From positions 1-34,721 of the forward strand of contig JAIPEJ010000008.1 in NCBI GenBank assembly GCA_021737225.1: a DNA stretch of 34,721 nt, in the 5' to 3' direction. This DNA is from Desulfobacteraceae bacterium. GTDB taxonomy: Bacteria; Desulfobacterota; Desulfobacteria; Desulfobacterales; Desulfosalsimonadaceae. Shown here piece after piece: positions 21,975 through 30,254 of this stretch. The position numbers were made by a program, and so were the translations under genes. Position 1 is the first letter of the stretch. The number at the start of each line of letters is the position of its first letter. The notes below the pieces were generated by a model. It did no database searches and was not told where the DNA came from. It worked only from the letters and a program-made list of their open reading frames with translations.

Positions 21975-24380
21975 TTAGACCCCTCCCCCGGGAAGCTCGT
22001 CCCAGTAGATGATATCCCCTTCCAGCTTTTTTTCTGCCGAGGAGATTTTCCGGTTTTCTGTCAGATACCAGGTGATGTTCACCCGGGTCTCCGGGTTGTC
22101 CGGATCCTCCGGAATGTCTAAGACCAGGGAAGGCGCCGGGCCTTTATTCCGTATGGTGGCCTGCCGGGTGACATAATGATCTTTGATCCGGCATTTCACC
22201 GTGATGACGCCATGACGCACATCCGCCCCTGTCAGGCGGCTGCCGTCGCCCTCAATGGAAATCGTCCTGTAGTGATGGGGCGGTGCCAGCGCCAGCATGG
22301 GCGCGTCGGTGGCTTTCCACGGCGTCCGGATCTGCATTCCGCCGTGGAAGGACCAGATGGCCTGGTATTGGTAATCCAGCCAGGCACTGCGATCAGCGTC
22401 GTTTTTCCACCCGTAGGTCATGGAGAAATGGTTGCCGGATTCCGTAAATGTCTCGGGCGTAATCACGACTTCTGCGGTTGTCACATCGCCGGCCTGGTGG
22501 CGTTTTTTCATTTTCACGGTGACAAAGTTCATGTACCGGGTAAATGTGGCCGCATCCTGGCCGTCTAAGGTCACCCGGATTTCGCGCTGTTTGAAAACCG
22601 GATCGTCAATGGTCACAGCGCGAAACACCCGGGGGTCGTTGCCGTATTTCCGATAAATCGGCCCGATGTTTTCGGCCATGGCAAAGGCCTGGTTTTCCGT
22701 GCGGTAGTGGTTCATGTGATAGACCATTTTCCCGGAGCGCTTGATCCGCTTCATCTGATAGGAGGCCACCAGGGAAAATCCCGGAAATCCGTTTGAACGG
22801 TTCTTTTGGGCGGCCGTGGCTTTTTTGCTTTTGTTTTCGGACTTTTTAGATTTGGCGTTCCCTGCTTTCGCCTCTTCGCTCGGGCCGGATGCAGATTTTT
22901 TCATCGCCGGATTTGGACTGCCGGCATTTTTGTCTGCATCCGCCACGCTTTTTTCTTTTGCGGAAGAGCCGGGCTTTGAGGAGGCGCCGGAAGAGCTGTC
23001 AGACTGGACTTTTTCCGGCTTTTGTTCCGGGGATTCAACAGAGGGAATGGTTTCTATGGCTTCCTCTACTGCAGAGCTTTCTGTTTTTGCTTCCAGACGC
23101 TTGCCAAGCATCCGGATGCGGCCGTTGACCTCCTTGGCGCGGCTACCCGTGGGATTGTGCTTTTCCCGGTATTCTTTATAGGTTTCCAGGGCGGCCCGGG
23201 TATCCTCAACTTTGAATCCGCCTTTTCGTGCCTTTTCGTAGCGCTCTCTGGCCAGGTTATAGGCATAGCCGGGGTCTATCTCGAAAGCTGCTTCTTCCAT
23301 GGCCGTTATTTCCGCATGGGTTTTCTCTGAGAGCGTTCCGGATTCTGCATAGGCCCGCGGAAAAAGGGTGCTTAAAACAGTGTTCCAGATATTGCTGTCC
23401 ACGCCTGCGTTTTTCTTGGATGTCTTTTTGCCTGAGCCGCTGTCTTTGGCACCTGCAGCGTTTTTCAGAAGTTTTACCGCCTGGTTTAAGCTCCCGTAAC
23501 TGTCCTTGTCTTCAGAGGCCCGGGCCAGGGCGTCTGCAGGCGCCGGGTCAAACATTACCTTGAGCAGTTTTTCATTTGCGCTCTGCAGGATTTTGTCCAT
23601 GTTTGCGTTTTCGCCCTTTGTGGTGATCTTAACGGCGCCTGTCTGGCGCAGTTCCTGAAATAGAAGATCCACATCCGCACCGAACCAAGCATACTTGAAG
23701 CCTGCCTTTAGGCTGTCGTGCTTGCTGACCCGTTTCCAGTCCGCCTCCAGGGTGGCCTCATAGGGCTCCCGGATTCCTGCGAACTCCATGTCAAACACCA
23801 GGGAGATATCCGGCGTGTCGCTTTGGAAGCTTTCCCACAAAAGCTCTGCACCTTCCCGGGTCAGGGCCATGGACACGGCGGCTTTCTGTCCTTCCATCAA
23901 GGGGGCTTTGCCCACGGCCACCGTGCGCGTGGTCCGGTCCTGTCCTTGCTGAAACGAAGTAATCAGGGCAAAGCTGCCTTTGCGATAAGCCACCGGACCG
24001 ACCAGGCTTGCCTCGGGGTGCCGCTGTTGCAGATCCTTTTCGGCCTGCCGGACCCGGTCCCGGGAGACCCCGTAAGTCACCAGGAAATGCACAATGCCGC
24101 CGCCCCTGGCGCGTCCCGTACCGGCCTTGCCGGTTTCATGCGTCCGTGCGTACTTGAGAAACGAAAACTGGGGTCTGCCGTTTTTATAGGCGAGCCCGGG
24201 CTGGTCCGGCAGATAGTAGAATCGATCCGGTGCCTTTGCGTCGGGATAGCAGATCAGGTCCGCACATTTTTCCATTTGATCCAGCAGGATTTCCTGTGCC
24301 GCTGCCGGGCCGGCCATGATCCCCGCAAACAGGAAAAAAACCGGCAATGCCGTCAAAAGCAGTTTTCGGAAAACAGACAC
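21975..24380 (-). CDS. exported YYLP-family protein, 801 aa, with long disordered linker
   Basis: Starts with GTG (24380) behind ggaggcgtg. Signal peptide cleaved near AGPAAA|QE. Shared blocks: DRFYYLPDQP (52-61) then RPQFSFLKY; GKAPLMEGQK...GAELLWESF (about 155-182) then ISLVFDMEF; DPRVFRAVTIDDPVFKQREI (about 583-602); tail RVNITWYLTENRK. Between residues ~447 and ~528 lies a Ser/Lys/Pro/Ala-rich segment (SSGASSKPGSSAKEKS, KSKKSENKSKKATAAQ) that looks disordered. A helical TPR-like run (YNLARERYEKARKGG...ALETYKEYREKHN) precedes it. No catalytic motif. The basic linker could bind polyanions or the cell wall; that is inference. Confidence 0.8.
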   Translation of the reverse strand: MSVFRKLLLTALPVFFLFAGIMAGPAAAQEILLDQMEKCADLICYPDAKAPDRFYYLPDQPGLAYKNGRPQFSFLKYARTHETGKAGTGRARGGGIVHFLVTYGVSRDRVRQAEKDLQQRHPEASLVGPVAYRKGSFALITSFQQGQDRTTRTVAVGKAPLMEGQKAAVSMALTREGAELLWESFQSDTPDISLVFDMEFAGIREPYEATLEADWKRVSKHDSLKAGFKYAWFGADVDLLFQELRQTGAVKITTKGENANMDKILQSANEKLLKVMFDPAPADALARASEDKDSYGSLNQAVKLLKNAAGAKDSGSGKKTSKKNAGVDSNIWNTVLSTLFPRAYAESGTLSEKTHAEITAMEEAAFEIDPGYAYNLARERYEKARKGGFKVEDTRAALETYKEYREKHNPTGSRAKEVNGRIRMLGKRLEAKTESSAVEEAIETIPSVESPEQKPEKVQSDSSSGASSKPGSSAKEKSVADADKNAGSPNPAMKKSASGPSEEAKAGNAKSKKSENKSKKATAAQKNRSNGFPGFSLVASYQMKRIKRSGKMVYHMNHYRTENQAFAMAENIGPIYRKYGNDPRVFRAVTIDDPVFKQREIRVTLDGQDAATFTRYMNFVTVKMKKRHQAGDVTTAEVVITPETFTESGNHFSMTYGWKNDADRSAWLDYQYQAIWSFHGGMQIRTPWKATDAPMLALAPPHHYRTISIEGDGSRLTGADVRHGVITVKCRIKDHYVTRQATIRNKGPAPSLVLDIPEDPDNPETRVNITWYLTENRKISSAEKKLEGDIIYWDELPGGGV

Positions 24381-24404
24381 TTTACACGCCTCCTTTCTTA
24401 CAAA

Positions 24405-25442
24405 TCATGGATGCTCAGCTGCCTGACCGGTTTTTCCGGCCCTATCCGCCGTATTTTCATAGGCGGTGATATCCAGCAGGGCTTCCCCGCTTTTTTTTTG
24501 CCACCTGCCGGTTTTCTTGCTGCCGTCTTTGTAAATCCGGGAAATCCGGTATCGGTAAGGCCGGTCCAGGTCTTTGGCCAGCTTGAACTCGATGCGGCGG
24601 CGGTAGTCGCCGTTTTTCCGGAATGTCAGTGTTTCCACCAGGTCCCTGCCGGCCGTGGGGATGGCCACTTCAACGATCTTTGCGTACAGGTTTTCTTCCA
24701 GGTTTTCCAGAAAGTCAAAGCAGAAAACATCCAGGCCGGTATATCCCACTTTCATCCGCGCGCCGAGATCCATGCGCCGGAAATGGGCCGGATGGGCGTT
24801 CATGTCCATTTCAACCGGGACGACCCAGGTTTGCGCGGTGAAAGCAGGCTCCCATTGATCCCCGGTTTTGCGCACGCCCGCAAGGGTCTCATCAATGGCC
24901 AGGCTCACCTGGGTCTGACCGGCTGTGACGGCATCCCACAGAATTTCAGCGAGCCGCGCATTCAGGGGCAGTACTAGGGTGCCGCCTTTCCACCGGGTGG
25001 AATAGGACCGGGAGTCCTGCGCGTCTGCAAACATCAGGGAGATCCGGGTTTCCGAAATCGGCATGGTACTCGTTTTGGGCGAACCGATACCCCTGGTGCG
25101 GAGTTCTTTGCGGATTTTTGTTGAAATTTCGGATTTGCGCGGGCGGTCAATGCCGAATGTGAGAACCCCTCGCACCCAAAAGTCGCCTGAATCGCTCGTG
25201 CCTTTGCGTCCAAGGTAGCGGTACAGGGCCAGTCCGTAGTCCGGCGTACCGTCGGCCCGTTTGTCCAGCAGGGGCTGGGCCGGCATCATATACCATTTGG
25301 AAGGATTCTCGTGATCCCGGTATATCCGCACGCCTGCGATGTCTGTAAAGTGATCCAGATCGGGCGCGGCCCGGCAGACAGCGCCGCCGCACAGCACCAG
25401 GATGGCCGACAGCAGCAGATATTTCATGGGTGGCGTTTTCAC
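24405..25442 (-). CDS. exported protein, short distant member of the YYLP family, 345 aa
   Basis: Starts with GTG (25442) after cggagacggaaat; an ATG five codons later is the alternative start but has no better site. Signal peptide (LLLSAILVLCGGAVCRA|AP). The YYLP motif is changed to KWYMMPAQP (residues 49-57), followed by DYGLALYRY. The middle keeps a shortened version of the second block (LVLPLNARLAEILWDAV then VSLAIDETL, about 153-184). The C-terminus RYRISRIYKDGSKKTGRWQK matches the shared fibronectin-like tail of the others. The third block (NPxxFRxVxLxDP) is missing, which explains the short length. It lies 24 bases before the 801-aa gene and 15 bases after the 498-aa gene. Function unknown. 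Confidence 0.75.
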   Translation of the reverse strand: MKTPPMKYLLLSAILVLCGGAVCRAAPDLDHFTDIAGVRIYRDHENPSKWYMMPAQPLLDKRADGTPDYGLALYRYLGRKGTSDSGDFWVRGVLTFGIDRPRKSEISTKIRKELRTRGIGSPKTSTMPISETRISLMFADAQDSRSYSTRWKGGTLVLPLNARLAEILWDAVTAGQTQVSLAIDETLAGVRKTGDQWEPAFTAQTWVVPVEMDMNAHPAHFRRMDLGARMKVGYTGLDVFCFDFLENLEENLYAKIVEVAIPTAGRDLVETLTFRKNGDYRRRIEFKLAKDLDRPYRYRISRIYKDGSKKTGRWQKKSGEALLDITAYENTADRAGKTGQAAEHP

Positions 25443-25457
25443 ATTTCCGTCTCCGCG

Positions 25458-26954
25458 CTAGTCGGTGGCACCATTGAACAACACTTCAAGTTGGCTGGAT
25501 CCGAAAAACTGGGTCAGTTTTCTGGCGTCCTCCCATTGGGGGGCCATCCGGGTTTGCCCGGTCTGCGTGACGGCTTCGAGGCGGTATTTGTACAACAATG
25601 GATCGGCGCCCTTGTCTGAGGGCACATAAACCATGAGATTTTCGCTGACGTTGTTGTCAGCGGTCAGCGTGATCTCCTTTTTCTGCACTGTTGAGGCCTG
25701 TGCGGTAAAATACGGGGACTGGACATGGACAATTAACTTGTATACGCTGAATTCATCAAACAGCCCGGGAATGGCCTCCATATGAATCCGGCTGCCCGGG
25801 GCCAGCGCCACGCCTTTGCGGATGCGGCGATCGATTGTATCCAGGCAGTCTGCACAACTGCCGTCTATGTCAAGTCCCATCCAGCTCACCATGCGGTTGT
25901 CTCCCAGTAGCTTTTCAGCCGGCGGCAGTTTCAGGGGCCTGTCGGTTCCCGGGTCAATGCGCACGGTCTTGAGTTTCTTGGAAATCCTTTCGAGCTTGCC
26001 GTTTTTCAGGCGGTAGGCATTGATTGCCTCGAGCGCCACCGGAAAGTCTGTTACGTTTTCAAGGGATGCAATGCCCTGGCCGCTGGCCCACGCATCAAAT
26101 CCTTTCAACCGGGGACCGGAAAACTGCGCGTACTGGATACGGATGGGAACGGGGATTCGGGTTTGCTCAACGGCCACGTTCAGGGTTCCCACCAGGCCGT
26201 CATGGGCGATCTGGGCCAGGACTTCCTCTGTTTCGTCCTGTGTCAGCGAGAGCGTGAGCCTGAAAACCTGTTTTAGATGTGCCGGCGGATTCAGGTGAAT
26301 TCGTTCGGCCGGCAGGGCCAGGCCGGTGGCCAGTGCCTGCAAATCCGCTGTTGCCCCCAGGCCCGGCAGTGCTTTGATCGTAAGTGGGTCCGTGGACTTG
26401 AGCGCAAATGCCTGGCGCAGGATTGATTTCAGCAAATGGACGTCCCCCGGAAGATGCGGTGCCTGGAGTTCCGCAGTGACCATCACGGAAGGCTGTCCGG
26501 GTTCCGCCCGGGTATTGTACTGAACATTGAGTCGATAGCCGTCTGCATCGCGTTTTAGCAAAAACGCCCGGGGGATGTAATAAAAGACATTTCCCGCAGC
26601 TTTGTCCTGGAGGATCAGGTGACTGTCCCAGCCGCAGACCATGCCCAGATCCGCAAGCAGTGCGGGGTCATCGATCACGTCGCTTAAATCCAGGGTGGCT
26701 GACGGGTCCGGCCCCCCGGGTTCGGCGGGTTCGGTTTTCGGGATCACCGGCCGCAGGTTTTTCAGCCTGGATGGTATGGGTCTTCTGATTTGTACCGCGG
26801 TTCGCGGTTGAAACGTAAAGGTTTGCGTTGCCCTGGCGGCCTGAACGGTATCCGGGTGGAGCCTTAGCGTTTTGTTTGTATCCGGGGAAGAGTCTGCAGC
26901 CTGGGCGGTTATGCCGAGAAATAAAGAAAATATGACAGCAGCGAATTTTCGCAT
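25458..26954 (-). CDS. exported protein, distant YYLP-like member, 498 aa
   Basis: Signal peptide cleaved near ITAQA|AD. After a Pro/Arg-rich N-terminal stretch (residues ~50-90) comes GNVFYYIPRAFLLKRDADG (121-139), a changed version of the YYLP block, then RLNVQYNTR. The rest differs from the three large paralogs: VFRLTLSLTQDETEEVLAQIA, a cysteine pair SCADCLD, and a tail YKYRLEAVTQTGQTRMAPQWED that again fits the shared C-terminal strand pattern. It starts 46 bases after the 436-aa gene. I class it as related by motif and position only; the full alignment must be done by profile search. No catalytic motif. Confidence 0.7.
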   Translation of the reverse strand: MRKFAAVIFSLFLGITAQAADSSPDTNKTLRLHPDTVQAARATQTFTFQPRTAVQIRRPIPSRLKNLRPVIPKTEPAEPGGPDPSATLDLSDVIDDPALLADLGMVCGWDSHLILQDKAAGNVFYYIPRAFLLKRDADGYRLNVQYNTRAEPGQPSVMVTAELQAPHLPGDVHLLKSILRQAFALKSTDPLTIKALPGLGATADLQALATGLALPAERIHLNPPAHLKQVFRLTLSLTQDETEEVLAQIAHDGLVGTLNVAVEQTRIPVPIRIQYAQFSGPRLKGFDAWASGQGIASLENVTDFPVALEAINAYRLKNGKLERISKKLKTVRIDPGTDRPLKLPPAEKLLGDNRMVSWMGLDIDGSCADCLDTIDRRIRKGVALAPGSRIHMEAIPGLFDEFSVYKLIVHVQSPYFTAQASTVQKKEITLTADNNVSENLMVYVPSDKGADPLLYKYRLEAVTQTGQTRMAPQWEDARKLTQFFGSSQLEVLFNGATD

Positions 26955-27000
26955 GGGCGTTGCTCCGGGTTTGCGGGTAAGCTTTTAAGGCCCTTGGCGG

Positions 27001-28311
27001 TTATTGCTTGACCAGCTTGGGGTTTACCCACACCGCCCAGTCCCGGGCACTGGTTCGGCCGGCAGACGTCCGCAGAACAATGTTGACGGGCTTGCCCGCC
27101 CAGGCGGACAGGTCTGCTGTCAGCGGGGTGTAAGCGCGGTTGGTAATGTGTTTGCGAAGCACCCGCCGGGCGTTTTTGCCCTGTTCCAGGACAAAAACAG
27201 ACATCACAACCCCGTCGGAGGCCTCCGCGCCTTTTAGCAGGGCACCGGTGGCCTTGAATGTGACGTTTCTGCCAAGCCGCATCAGGGGGAAGCGTCCTTG
27301 TATCCATCCGCCGACTTTCCATTGGGGATGGGTCTGCAAAAGGTTTACCGCCTTGTTGTTGGGGCAGATGACACCGTTTTTCAGGGTTCTTGCAAAACCG
27401 CGCCTGTCGTTGTCCGGTCCCGGAAAGGGCAGTGGTCCGGCATTGCTTTTCCACTGGGCCATGTCCGCCTGGTCAAAGAAATTATATTCGGAAACCGTAT
27501 GCTGAATTTCCACCTTTTCCGGTGCAACAGAGACTCGCCGGTTTACGCCGCCTGCCTCTGAAGCCGGACTCGGTGCCGATTTATCCACAGTTGCGGTTGG
27601 CAGCGCCTTTAATGTTGTTCCGGGCCGTATGACTGCAGCACCGGATCCCGCCGTGTCACTTTCCTCGGTGGTTTCACCCGCCGCCAGTTCAATGGTTTCC
27701 TCTGAATCGGCTTCTTCTTCCATGTTTTGCACAGGGGTTTCGATTTCGCTGCTGTCTGTCCATGTTTTTGGGAAATCATAGACCAGGCTGCCGAACGGAC
27801 GATCCGGATTGGTCTTTCGCACCAGGTACAGGTGGATCTGATCGGATTTCACTGCTTCTGCGGCCGAGCCCCATTCGTCATTGGCCGCCTGCGGATCCCG
27901 GCCGATTCTGAGTGTCACAGTGCCCTTTTTGCCCTGTACGGGAGAAATCGTACTTGAAAAACCGTCCAGGGGTTCGCTCCAGCGCATCACTTCGCCCTGT
28001 ACGGAAACGCCGTCCTTGCGTTTGACTTTTTCGTATTCTACTTCTAGAACAATTTCATTTCCTCGTCTTTCCAGAAGTTTTACTTCTCCGATCCGGCCTT
28101 CGTAGTTTCCGATGAATTCCTCGATGCCTTCTTCCATGGATTCCTGCGCCGCTTTGCCGACTGCTTTGAATATCCCGTCGAGCACTCCGCCGCTTTCGCC
28201 CTGGGTTTGTTCAGTCTGGGGATTGTCTTCAACTTGTGCATACAGGGGGGCGGCAATTGCCAGCGAAAGTAAAAAAATTAAAATCCCCCGGGAAAATAAA
28301 TGCTTATTCAT
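27001..28311 (-). CDS. exported protein heading the operon, 436 aa, C-terminal beta-sandwich-like
   Basis: Signal peptide (FLLSLAIAAPLYA|QV). Residues ~40-150 hold a short helix (GIFKAVGKAAQESMEEGIEEFIG) and beta-rich strands (IVLEVEYEKVKRKDGVSV, GTVTLRIGRDP). A Glu/Ser/Thr-rich linker (about 195-260) follows. The last ~150 residues (NNKAVNLLQTHPQWKVGGWIQGRFPLMRLGRNVTFKATGALLKG and PVNIVLRTSAGRTSARDWAVWVNPKLV) look like a galactose-binding/NPCBM-type jelly roll: similar domains end in a strand with W-x-x-W and P-x-L. No YYLP motif. It follows the promoter at 28388-28416. A carbohydrate-binding or cell-surface recognition role is inference from fold pattern. Confidence 0.7.
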   Translation of the reverse strand: MNKHLFSRGILIFLLSLAIAAPLYAQVEDNPQTEQTQGESGGVLDGIFKAVGKAAQESMEEGIEEFIGNYEGRIGEVKLLERRGNEIVLEVEYEKVKRKDGVSVQGEVMRWSEPLDGFSSTISPVQGKKGTVTLRIGRDPQAANDEWGSAAEAVKSDQIHLYLVRKTNPDRPFGSLVYDFPKTWTDSSEIETPVQNMEEEADSEETIELAAGETTEESDTAGSGAAVIRPGTTLKALPTATVDKSAPSPASEAGGVNRRVSVAPEKVEIQHTVSEYNFFDQADMAQWKSNAGPLPFPGPDNDRRGFARTLKNGVICPNNKAVNLLQTHPQWKVGGWIQGRFPLMRLGRNVTFKATGALLKGAEASDGVVMSVFVLEQGKNARRVLRKHITNRAYTPLTADLSAWAGKPVNIVLRTSAGRTSARDWAVWVNPKLVKQ

Positions 28312-28387
28312 TTTCGTGGTCTCCTTGTTGATCGGGTGATCAAAAGACGGATGCGGGTACGGATGGAAATATACTTTTGCTGAAAGA

Positions 28388-28416
28388 TTTATACTAAAAA
28401 TGGAGTTGTATGTAAA
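28388..28416 (-). promoter_or_regulatory. sigma70-type promoter of the exported-protein operon
   Basis: On the minus strand TTTACA (28411-28416), a spacer of exactly 17 bases, and TATAAA (28388-28393). Five of six bases match at each box. A transcript would start near 28380, about 70 bases before the ATG at 28311, whose ribosome binding site is aaggaga. Confidence 0.65.
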
Positions 28417-28419
28417 GAC

Positions 28420-28545
28420 GGAATTGTGTTTTACGAAAAATATGATCTGAAAGGATTCGGACTCGGATTTCGCAGGCTTAGAAGAGGAGACGCGAAAAAA
28501 TCCCTTGAATATTCTAAGGCAGCGCAGGGCGGCTGCCTTTTTTTG
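28420..28545 (+). ncRNA. possible small RNA ending in a canonical terminator
   Basis: On the plus strand AAGGCAGC / GCTGCCTT (28516-28539, 8-base loop) is followed by an unbroken T run to 28544, a textbook intrinsic terminator, yet no plus-strand gene lies upstream. Just before it GGATTTCGC pairs with GCGAAAAAATCC with a 3-base bulge. Both features suggest a structured transcript of about 120 nt. I found no convincing plus-strand promoter. The track ORF 28426-28620 runs through the terminator and is not supported. Confidence 0.35.
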
Positions 28546-28598
28546 TGCTCCGGGGCATTGCGCCGGTACAAGGGCGAATCCGGTACTCCTGACGGCTC

Positions 28599-29492
28599 TC
28601 AGGCCTGCCGGCTTCTATAGAAAACCGCCCCGATGCCGCACAGCAGTGCCAGCCCGCAGAATATCAGCACCATGCCGAGGCCCTCCCACGGGCCCGGGAC
28701 TTCGCCCAACTGCAGCCATGCCGCCAGCACGCCCAAAACCGGCACTGTCAGCGTGCCCAGACCCGCCATGCCTGCGGGCATTTCCTGCAGGGCGAAAAAC
28801 CACAATGTCCAGGCCACGGCAGTGGCCAGTACGGCGTTGTAGGCAACAGCGCCGATAAAGTACGGGGTCCATTCGATGGCCCGGGACTCGACAAAAAGGG
28901 CGATCAGGATGAGGGGCACCGCGCCCGCCATTAACTGCCAGGCGTTTGCCGCAAGCAGGTCCACCTGCACCCGGGCGCGGAAATATTTGTTCCACACCCC
29001 GGCAAGCGCCCAGCACAGGCCGGCCAGGCTGGCCAGCACGGTACTTGCCAGGTGCGGATGGCTTTTCCAGGGATGGAACAGAAAGACCAGCCCGCAGAAG
29101 GCCAGGCCTGCGGCAATTGCCTGCCATCTGTGGATGCGCTCTCCCAGCAGGGGCCATGCCAGCAGCAGCAGCCAGAAGGGCATGGTGTATACGAGCATGA
29201 CGGTTTTTCCGGCCCCGCCGCTGACAAGGGCCCATATGGAAAACCCGAAAAAGCCCGTTGTCTGCAAAAGTGCCAAAAGCAGGATTGCCGGCAATGAACC
29301 GGGCCGCAGAGACCGGCCGGAAACGGCTGCAACGAAAAACAGCACCATGCTGCCGATGACCGCCCGGATAGCCCCGAAGGCAAACGGACCGCAGAAGTTC
29401 AGGGCCGTTTTCATGATTACCCAGTTGTATCCCCAGATAAAGGCCAGCATGACCAGGCCGAGGATGGGAAGCCATTGATTTCGGTGCGCCAT
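28599..29492 (-). CDS. EamA/DMT-superfamily transporter
   Basis: 297 residues with about ten hydrophobic segments, the two-fold EamA arrangement. The first repeat runs from LGLVMLAFIWGYNWVIMK to AIAAGLAFCGLVFLF and the second from STVLASLAGLCWALAGVWNKYF to GMVLIFCGLALLCG. WGYNWVIMK is the usual first-segment signature and TLTVPVLGVLAAWLQLGE the typical ninth-segment motif. Members export amino acids, metabolites or nucleotide derivatives from the cytoplasm; nothing in the sequence fixes the substrate. It starts 6 bases after the DUF72 gene and likely shares its transcript. Confidence 0.88.
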   Translation of the reverse strand: MAHRNQWLPILGLVMLAFIWGYNWVIMKTALNFCGPFAFGAIRAVIGSMVLFFVAAVSGRSLRPGSLPAILLLALLQTTGFFGFSIWALVSGGAGKTVMLVYTMPFWLLLLAWPLLGERIHRWQAIAAGLAFCGLVFLFHPWKSHPHLASTVLASLAGLCWALAGVWNKYFRARVQVDLLAANAWQLMAGAVPLILIALFVESRAIEWTPYFIGAVAYNAVLATAVAWTLWFFALQEMPAGMAGLGTLTVPVLGVLAAWLQLGEVPGPWEGLGMVLIFCGLALLCGIGAVFYRSRQA

Positions 29493-29498
29493 TTTTTG

Positions 29499-30218
29499 TT
29501 ACAAGAGGTCTTTTCCGATTAACTGTTGAAACGCGGCCGCATCGTAAAACATGGACACGTTGTTGAAGAAGCAGTAATTGGGATTCTGAGTGCTTAACAT
29601 GGACCGGAGCTGTTTGAGTTCTTCTGCGGTGTATCGGTGATCATAACCGGAAATCCCGTGCAGCCGGTAGTAGCGGATACCGCTGGTGACCGGAAGCTGT
29701 TTAAAGGGATCGACCGCGTGGTACAATCCGGATATCCGGCAGACCTGGTCAATGTCTGTATCCTGCCATTTGCCGAGGGGTTCGAACAGCAGGATGCACC
29801 CTCCGGTGTCAATGGCCCGGAAGAACCGGGCCACCCGTTCCATGTTCTCATCCGTGGGCTGAAAGGAGGCCGGGCATTGAAACAGGATCTTGTCTGCGTG
29901 CAGGGCCCGGGCGCAGGCAAGGGTCTTTTCCCAGGCCTGCCGGGTGAGCGCATTTAGCTGGAAATCCCCGGCCTGGGACTTTTCCTGCTCGGACAAAGGC
30001 GTTTTCACCCTGCGGTAGGTCGGGCTGGCCGATCTGTGCGTTATCAACTGCCAGGCCTTGACCGTGAACTCGAAGTTTTCGGGTGCGTTGTGCCGCCACC
30101 GCGCAAGCGTTGCCGTCTTGGGCGGCTGGTAAAAGGTTTTCTGCACCTCGAGCGCATGGAAAGCGGCGAAGTACTTGTCCTGTGCTTTTGCAAATCCGCA
30201 GCATCCGATGCGAACCAT
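29499..30218 (-). CDS. DUF72 domain protein
   Basis: 239 residues, normal length. The domain is a TIM-barrel-like fold of unknown function common in bacteria: IGCCGFAKAQDKYFAAFHALEVQKTFYQPPK at the start, PENFEFTVKAWQLITH (the conserved F-x-x-K-x-x-x-x-x-TH), ILFQCPASFQPT, and GIRYYRLHGISGYDHRYT near the end with the conserved R-x-HG. A good ribosome binding site (aaggaggcctc) precedes the ATG. Enzyme activity has not been established for the family; the site residues look like those of a metal-free barrel hydrolase. Upstream of the EamA transporter and 36 bases after the SDR gene. Confidence 0.88.
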   Translation of the reverse strand: MVRIGCCGFAKAQDKYFAAFHALEVQKTFYQPPKTATLARWRHNAPENFEFTVKAWQLITHRSASPTYRRVKTPLSEQEKSQAGDFQLNALTRQAWEKTLACARALHADKILFQCPASFQPTDENMERVARFFRAIDTGGCILLFEPLGKWQDTDIDQVCRISGLYHAVDPFKQLPVTSGIRYYRLHGISGYDHRYTAEELKQLRSMLSTQNPNYCFFNNVSMFYDAAAFQQLIGKDLL

Positions 30219-30254
30219 GAGGCCTCCTTGAAAACAAATATTTTTTCCGGAATC

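Noticed and set aside
17740-28311. Exported-protein operon as a secretion system or phage tail
   Set aside because: No ATPase, secretin, sheath, baseplate or membrane-channel motif is present; all products are soluble exported proteins and one lipoprotein.
28426-28620. Plus-strand 64-aa frame before the EamA gene
   Set aside because: It crosses a clean intrinsic terminator and overlaps the end of the EamA gene; no ribosome binding site.
28615-29475. 286-aa minus-strand frame inside the EamA gene
   Set aside because: Out-of-frame shadow rich in Arg/Pro/Gly; the 297-aa frame has clear membrane segments.
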